Source of the DNA: Coptodactyla brooksi
Lineage: Eukaryota; Arthropoda; Insecta; Coleoptera; Scarabaeidae
Assembly: GCA_033557675.1 (NCBI GenBank)
Contig: JAWQRM010000699.1
Coordinates: forward strand, 1-20,364
Length of the DNA stretch: 20,364 bases
Direction: 5' to 3'
Shown here: in pieces, positions 16,083 to 20,364 of the stretch
How positions within the stretch are numbered: the first letter of the stretch is position 1
Layout: every line of letters starts with the position of its first letter
The notes under the pieces: model-generated
Databases searched by the model: none
What the model was told of the DNA's origin: nothing
Seen by the model: only the letters and a program-made list of their open reading frames with translations
Program-made: the position numbers and the translations under genes

Positions 16083-17390
16083 GACCGTGGCCCCGGTAGT
16101 TTTCTTTAAATTTAAATTTCGTATGTAGTTTCTTACACGGGCGCACTCGAGGATAATATTATCTTAAGAGGGAGAGGTTCCTTCCGGAGGCTTTAAGTAA
16201 AATGTAAATGCGAGATCGGCCAGCGCCGGTTTCGCGAAACTGATGGGTATTTGATGCTCTGGGTACACGAGAATACAAATAGGGGATTCGAAATAGATCG
16301 AAAACCGCATGGGAAAGAATGCGTCGAATTTATCGCTAGTGACTCTAACAAACGAAAGAAAAAAAGACGTAATGGTTCTACTGAAAAGCCAGCACGCCCT
16401 AATGTTTATGGGCGTCATAAAAGCGTTTAAAATTCGACTTGGCGGATGAAACGCGCCGTGTTTATTTAGCCTGCCTTTGTTTGGAACTGGCGTTTTTAAT
16501 TACACCCAGAACCCAGGGGGAGGTAAATAAAAACTTTTCTACAAAACACTACGAATGCCCTGGCCTCACATCTGCCTTATTTACTTTGACAGCTTGCCTG
16601 GTAACTGAGTGTTTACTTTGGAAATAGAGATGATCGTTTGTTTACGTCTACGTGCATATGTAGACAAGAGATTTAGAGTAGGAAAAATATTCAAAGTTAG
16701 TCTATTTGTGTGCGGCACATTTAAAAATATACGACTCTGTAATCAGCGAGGCTAAAAATTCCATAAAACAAAGTACATTTTTATAATCCCCGTGAAAATT
16801 CGATGGATATATTTTATTTGAAAAAAAAATAATAATAAAAAAAACGCAGCGTACGCGAAACAAATGCGAAAAGCCTATTTCGTTTGAATTTAATATCCAT
16901 AAAATAACAATGAAATTGCTTTAATAAAACTACGCTGTTTTTGTGCGTTGCGAAAATATGTTTTATGGCCCGCAGGAAATCCCTCTGTTTGTTGGCCAAT
17001 TATCTTTGATAATTTTTTTTCCGCGGGATTGACACTAGCATATTTTTTTTAAATACAAAATCCTCTGTAAAGTGAGCAATTGGATTGCGATAATCGGTTT
17101 GGAAATTTATTTTTAGAGAGGCAAAAAAAGTGGAAATGGAACAGAAGAAATAAAACGAAGGTTTGAGCATTCCTTTGAGAATTTAAATTGCAAAAATTTT
17201 AATGTCCCTTCACTCTGGTTGCTTTAACGCCTCATGAATAGAAATCGAGAAGAGCGAGGGGGTGGGTGGGCGGTTTTTTGGGATGACGAAAATATAAAAA
17301 TGCCGTAAAATAAAGGATGTTTATATTGGGTTATTTGGTTGGCGAGCTCACGAGCATTAACATACGAAACTTCTTTGTACTTTATATTTC
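16083..17390. other. Mixed-composition spacer, no gene recognised
   Basis: Alternating AT-rich and CpG-containing sequence. Frames at 16164-16418 (minus), 16439-16627 (plus) and 16814-16999 (minus) lack motifs or support. A G-rich run (GGGGGTGGGTGGGCGG) lies near 17260. Confidence 0.4.
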
Positions 17391-17740
17391 ACAAAATGTC
17401 TGGGACTTTCTTTGCAAGTTCAAGTATTACATTCCTTGATGAAATAATCAATTCTTACTTTACCTGTCAGCTGTATGAAGGTTTTCAATATTATATTATT
17501 AGTTCTGATAATTTCTTGAAGTTTGCTTTTGAGAATATGTCCTATACGTAAATACTTGAAGAATGTTTATATGTTTTCTTCCTTACTTCATCTTACGTTT
17601 ACTAATCGGTTCCTTGTTTCTTTATGCCTTTCTTAAAATTCAAATATTACCTTTAAAAATTAAAAAATCGCCTAACTATCTTTAATTCTTATATAAAATA
17701 TTTTCTTCATAAATAGCAATATTTATTTATCAATATAAAG
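17391..17740 (+). repeat. Tandem duplication, first unit
   Basis: From ACAAAATGTCT to about 17740 this is repeated at 17789-18145 with an offset of 398 bp at the start and 415 bp near the end. The non-coding part downstream of the small open frame (ATACTTGA to CGCCTAACTAT) is at least as similar as the open frame itself. Confidence 0.85.
17396..17551 (+). CDS. Small ORF in first tandem unit (51 aa, uncertain)
   Basis: From ATG at 17396 it encodes MSGTFFASSSITFLDEIINS, then YFTCQLYEGFQYYIISSDNF and LKFAFENMSYT. The second unit encodes a 56-residue relative (17794-17964), with two indels of 15 and 3 nt that keep the frame. An earlier start at 17339 would extend it by 19 residues, but that part is not shared with the second unit. 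No signal peptide or domain was recognised. It might be a real short protein, a terminal exon or chance. Confidence 0.25.
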   Translation: MSGTFFASSSITFLDEIINSYFTCQLYEGFQYYIISSDNFLKFAFENMSYT

Positions 17741-17788
17741 TAAGTAATTGACGATATAAAGTAAGTTCTAAATCAACAAAATACACCA

Positions 17789-18145
17789 ACAAAATGTCTT
17801 GGCTTTTCTTTGCAAGTTCTGTATTCCATAAAAATTTCAAATATCTTGATGAATTAATCAATTCTTACTTTGCCTGTCAACTCTCTGAGGGTGTTCAATA
17901 TTATTGGCTAAGTAGTTCTGATAATTCCTTGAAGTTTGCTTTTGAGAATATGTCTTATATGTAAATACTTGATGAATGTTTGTATATTTTCTTTCTTGCT
18001 TCATCTTACGATTACTAATTGGTTCCTTGTTTCTTTATGCCTTTCTTAAAATTCAAATATTACCTTTAAAAATTTAAAAAAATCGCCTAACTATTTTTAA
18101 TTCTTATATAAAACATTTTTTTCATAAATATCAACATTCATTTAT
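17789..18145 (+). repeat. Tandem duplication, second unit
   Basis: Second copy of 17391-17740. The two are separated by about 48 bp containing a doubled ATATAAAGTAAGT motif. Confidence 0.85.
17794..17964 (+). CDS. Small ORF in second tandem unit (56 aa, uncertain)
   Basis: From ATG at 17794 it encodes MSWLFFASSVFHKNFKYLDE, LINSYFACQLSEGVQYYWLS and SSDNSLKFAFENMSYM. It aligns end to end with the first-unit ORF. Shared blocks are FFASS, LDE-x-INSYF-x-CQL, EG-x-QYY, SSDN-x-LKFAFENMSY. Substitutions include both synonymous and replacement changes. It is too short to be listed by length alone and is reported because of the paired copy. Confidence 0.25.
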   Translation: MSWLFFASSVFHKNFKYLDELINSYFACQLSEGVQYYWLSSSDNSLKFAFENMSYM

Positions 18146-18769
18146 CAGCTATTTTCCAGCTAATCTAATGAAATTGTTTTTTAAATTTGAATTAATTCTT
18201 AAAATTTCTAATTCTAAAATCAAACGATAATCAAAATTAAACTTAAACTTAAAAAGAAGCTAAAATAAATTATACAAATTGAAATTATTGAAGACACAAG
18301 TGTATATCTTTGATACCATAAGTAATTCAGTTCTTGCAGAAACTATCAGAGCAATATGTAATGCAATGCTGGACATTTTATTTTAATACGTTCACGTAAG
18401 TAACTACTTTGTATTCAAAAATTTTAGTAATTTTCTTGGTGTATGGACTGTGAAAATTTAGATTTAAAGTCAAAATTTAATATTGGTGGATGCGCCGGTT
18501 ATTAACTTCTTAAAACTTATTATTAATTACTTGGTCATTAAGAGTTGGTTTTTATTAACTGCTAAATCAATTATATTTTACACTTTAAAACAAAATAATA
18601 CAATTGTTAAACAATCTTTAAATAAATCTTTAATTAAAACAAATTAAAATTTGAGGGTAAAGTTATTACTGTTAAAGTTATTAGTGAAGAACTGTTCTAC
18701 ATATGCTTTGGATACAGGAAATACACTGAAAGGATTGTTAGAAGTATAGACTATCTAATAACCACATCA
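18146..18769. other. AT-rich spacer
   Basis: Very AT-rich. A 35-codon frame ending at 18386 (VLAETIRAICNAMLDILF) looks protein-like but is too short to call. Confidence 0.4.
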
Positions 18770-19114
18770 GCAATATAATTGGTATACAAACGCTTAACAT
18801 AACTGAATTTATTGCCAGATAAAGGGACCAGACTGGGAAGTATACTGAGCCCAGTGTTATTTATTGCGGTCATGGATGAAATTACAAAAACGACGAAACA
18901 AGGCACTAAAGGAACAGTAATGGGGTACACAAAGCTCCAACCAATCATAATCAAAAAAGGTACTTGTGCTGATAATTTAATCCTTTGCGTTCCAGCGAAA
19001 AATATTTTATGCGAAAGAGGATAGGTTCGAAAAAGCAATTTACAAAGTATAATATAATAATAAACACAAAAGAAATACAAAAAAAAGATGTCATTCCAAC
19101 GTCATTTTACACAT
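18770..19114 (+). pseudogene. Non-LTR retrotransposon reverse transcriptase relic
   Basis: The core lies at 18812-19022: KGTRLGSILSPVLF corresponds to the reverse transcriptase motif normally G-x-RQG-x-x-LSP-x-LF. VMDEITK follows, then the catalytic box, here CADNLIL instead of YADD-x-x-L. Loss of the second catalytic aspartate makes it inactive. The frame closes at 19022, but related sequence resumes in other phases: FEKAIYK and then YNIIINTKEIQKKD, the conserved helix after the catalytic box. The upstream LNITEF at about 18797 likewise fits before the motif. At least three frameshifts or stops separate the pieces. The style matches RTE/jockey-like insect elements, the same broad group as the relic at 3365-3600, though the two need not be one family. 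Confidence 0.8.
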
Positions 19115-19470
19115 AGTATAACACCTAATAAACCTATAAATATATTTACATATTTACTTTCGCGTGCTGATGAGAGATGGTACGTTATTATGGTACATCA
19201 ATTTAATTGGATGAATTCCTTCGTGTTCAACGTTAAATAGGATTAATGAAGTTGGAGATGTATTAAAAGGATGGGGTAATTTGTTTAATTGGTTTAATTG
19301 TTTGACCGATTTCAGGATTATATCTCATCTGGCGAAACAATGATGTGAAACACAACGATGTATTAAAGAAAGAACTAATAAACTTAATTGAGGTTTATAA
19401 AGTTAATTGTGGAATGGAATAAATGAGTAAAGATTTGGAAATTTTATCTAAAAAAAACTGGTTAAAAACT
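19115..19470. other. AT-rich spacer, nothing recognised
   Basis: A CTGATGAG at 19168 resembles half of a hammerhead core, but no GAAA partner or stem follows. No gene is visible. Confidence 0.45.
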
Positions 19471-19834
19471 GATAGGAATTGTATGTTTTTGTTAACGTAA
19501 CTTCTTTTTTATGTAATACACATACACATAAATAGTAATAAATTCCAATAAGACAGATTTTTCTTTTATTTCCTGCAAACAATACTTAGAAATCTGAGTG
19601 GTGCTGCCCACGAATACAAATCGAAAGTATCTTTTCTGAGAGAGAAATACGAAAAGGTCAGAGAGGAAATTGCTTTATGTGCAAAGTGTTCTAAATATAT
19701 ATTCTTCACTCTGTATGACATATTAATTGTACAGATCGAAACTAACTATAAGATTTTTGACAAGGATGGCCGAGATGTCATCGAAACGTTAAGATAAGTC
19801 TTTCGTGCGGTTCAATACAAATATACAAATACAT
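19471..19834 (+). repeat. 530-bp-period tandem repeat, first unit (shared 364 bp)
   Basis: From ATAGGAATTGTATG to CAAATATACAAATACAT the sequence repeats at 20001-20364 with a constant 530-bp offset and no net indel. The 166 bp between (19835-20000) have no visible partner because the window ends. Either a 530-bp tandem array or two direct terminal repeats flanking 166 bp would fit. Confidence 0.9.
19552..19797 (+). pseudogene. Open frame in first repeat unit, no start codon
   Basis: Eighty-one codons without a methionine read LQTILRNLSGAAHEYKSKV, FLREKYEKVREEIALCAK, YIFFTLYDILIVQIETNYK and IFDKDGRDVIETLR, then a stop. The middle is charged and could form a short coiled coil. The second unit keeps the frame open with eight base changes, all replacing amino acids. 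It is probably a fragment of an element protein or a fortuitous frame. No family was recognised. Confidence 0.25.
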
Positions 19835-20000
19835 ATACATTATACAGTTGCGTATATATCACGAACAGATGTATTTGATAATAACGTATTGCAATTATTT
19901 ATAATAACAATATAGTCGCTTAGAAGATTTATTAAAAATCAATCCCTCAGGGGTTTTTGGAAGAATTTATAGTCCAGCAAAAAAAGGACATCAAAAATTG

Positions 20001-20364
20001 AATAGGAATTGTATGTTTTTGTTAACGTGACGTCATTTTTATGTAATACACATACACATAAATAGTAATAAATCCCAATAAAATAGATTTTTCTTTTATT
20101 TCCTGCAAACAATACTTAGAAATCTGAGTGGTGCTGCCCACGAATACAAATCGAAAGTATCTGTTCTGAGAGAGAAATACGAAAAGGTCAGAGAGGAAAT
20201 TGCTTTATGTGCAAAGCGTTCTAAATATATATTCTTCGCTCTGCGTGACATATTAATTGTACAGTTCGAAACTAACTATAAGATTTTTGACAAGGATGGC
20301 CGAGATGTCATCGAAACGTTAAGATAAGTCTTTCGTGCGGTTCAATACAAATATACAAATACAT
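20001..20364 (+). repeat. 530-bp-period tandem repeat, second unit (cut by window edge)
   Basis: Matches 19471-19834 with few substitutions and runs to the last base of the window, so its true end is unknown. Its open frame (20082-20327) parallels that of the first unit. Confidence 0.9.

Noticed and set aside
18751..19080. 109-codon minus-strand frame
   Set aside because: Shadow of the plus-strand reverse transcriptase relic.
19166..19200. CTGATGAG as a hammerhead start
   Set aside because: No GAAA core or stem II follows within reach.
19765..19820. tRNA-like A box (TGGCCGAGATG) and B box (GGTTCAATAC) suggesting a SINE
   Set aside because: Spacing is plausible, but the boxes are imperfect, no cloverleaf forms, and they sit near the end of the repeated unit instead of at its start.
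1..20364. CRISPR arrays, bacterial operons, promoters or terminators
   Set aside because: No regularly spaced short repeats, no packed genes, and the composition and element families are those of an animal nuclear genome.

Overview
The window reads as non-coding, transposon-littered nuclear DNA of an animal, most likely an insect. It is AT-rich with short GC- and CpG-rich islands, has no operons or bacterial-type gene packing, and carries splice-like sites. Every protein relic that can be named belongs to a eukaryotic transposable-element family. The species cannot be fixed from the sequence. No intact host gene was found, and the longest open frames are mostly broken element genes or GC-driven artefacts.

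Layout. 1-450 (minus): N-terminal part of a piggyBac-like transposase, cut by the window edge. 509-2300: AT-rich spacer, then a GC-richer block with no convincing gene. 2320-5125: a graveyard of short pieces: two mariner-like transposase tails, a non-LTR retrotransposon C-terminus, two LTR-like repeats, and three pieces of a Penelope-like repeat that include a hammerhead-ribozyme-like motif. 5583-5835: broken pogo/Tigger-like transposase. 5836-7500: mixed-composition spacer. 7572-10400: two inverted copies of one LTR-like element, with a third LTR carrying a tRNA-Lys-type primer-binding site and an enclosed foreign segment whose second copy lies at 11431-11779. 8654-8896 (minus) is an unrecognised coding-like frame. 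10613-10691: TA microsatellite. 12090-12570: GC-rich block with perfect palindromes. 12724-12888: possible helix-turn-helix (DUF4817-like) fragment. 13009-15083: a long inverted repeat with arms of about 600-680 bp. 17391-18145: a tandem duplication of about 400 bp carrying a small open frame in each copy. 18812-19114: decayed reverse transcriptase. 19471-20364: tandem repeat of 530 bp period, running off the right edge.

The genes do not form a pathway. The biology is nested insertion, capture and duplication of mobile DNA. The most unusual items are the ribozyme-like relic, the LTR element family with conserved hairpins and a captured segment, the long inverted repeat, and the two tandem duplications.
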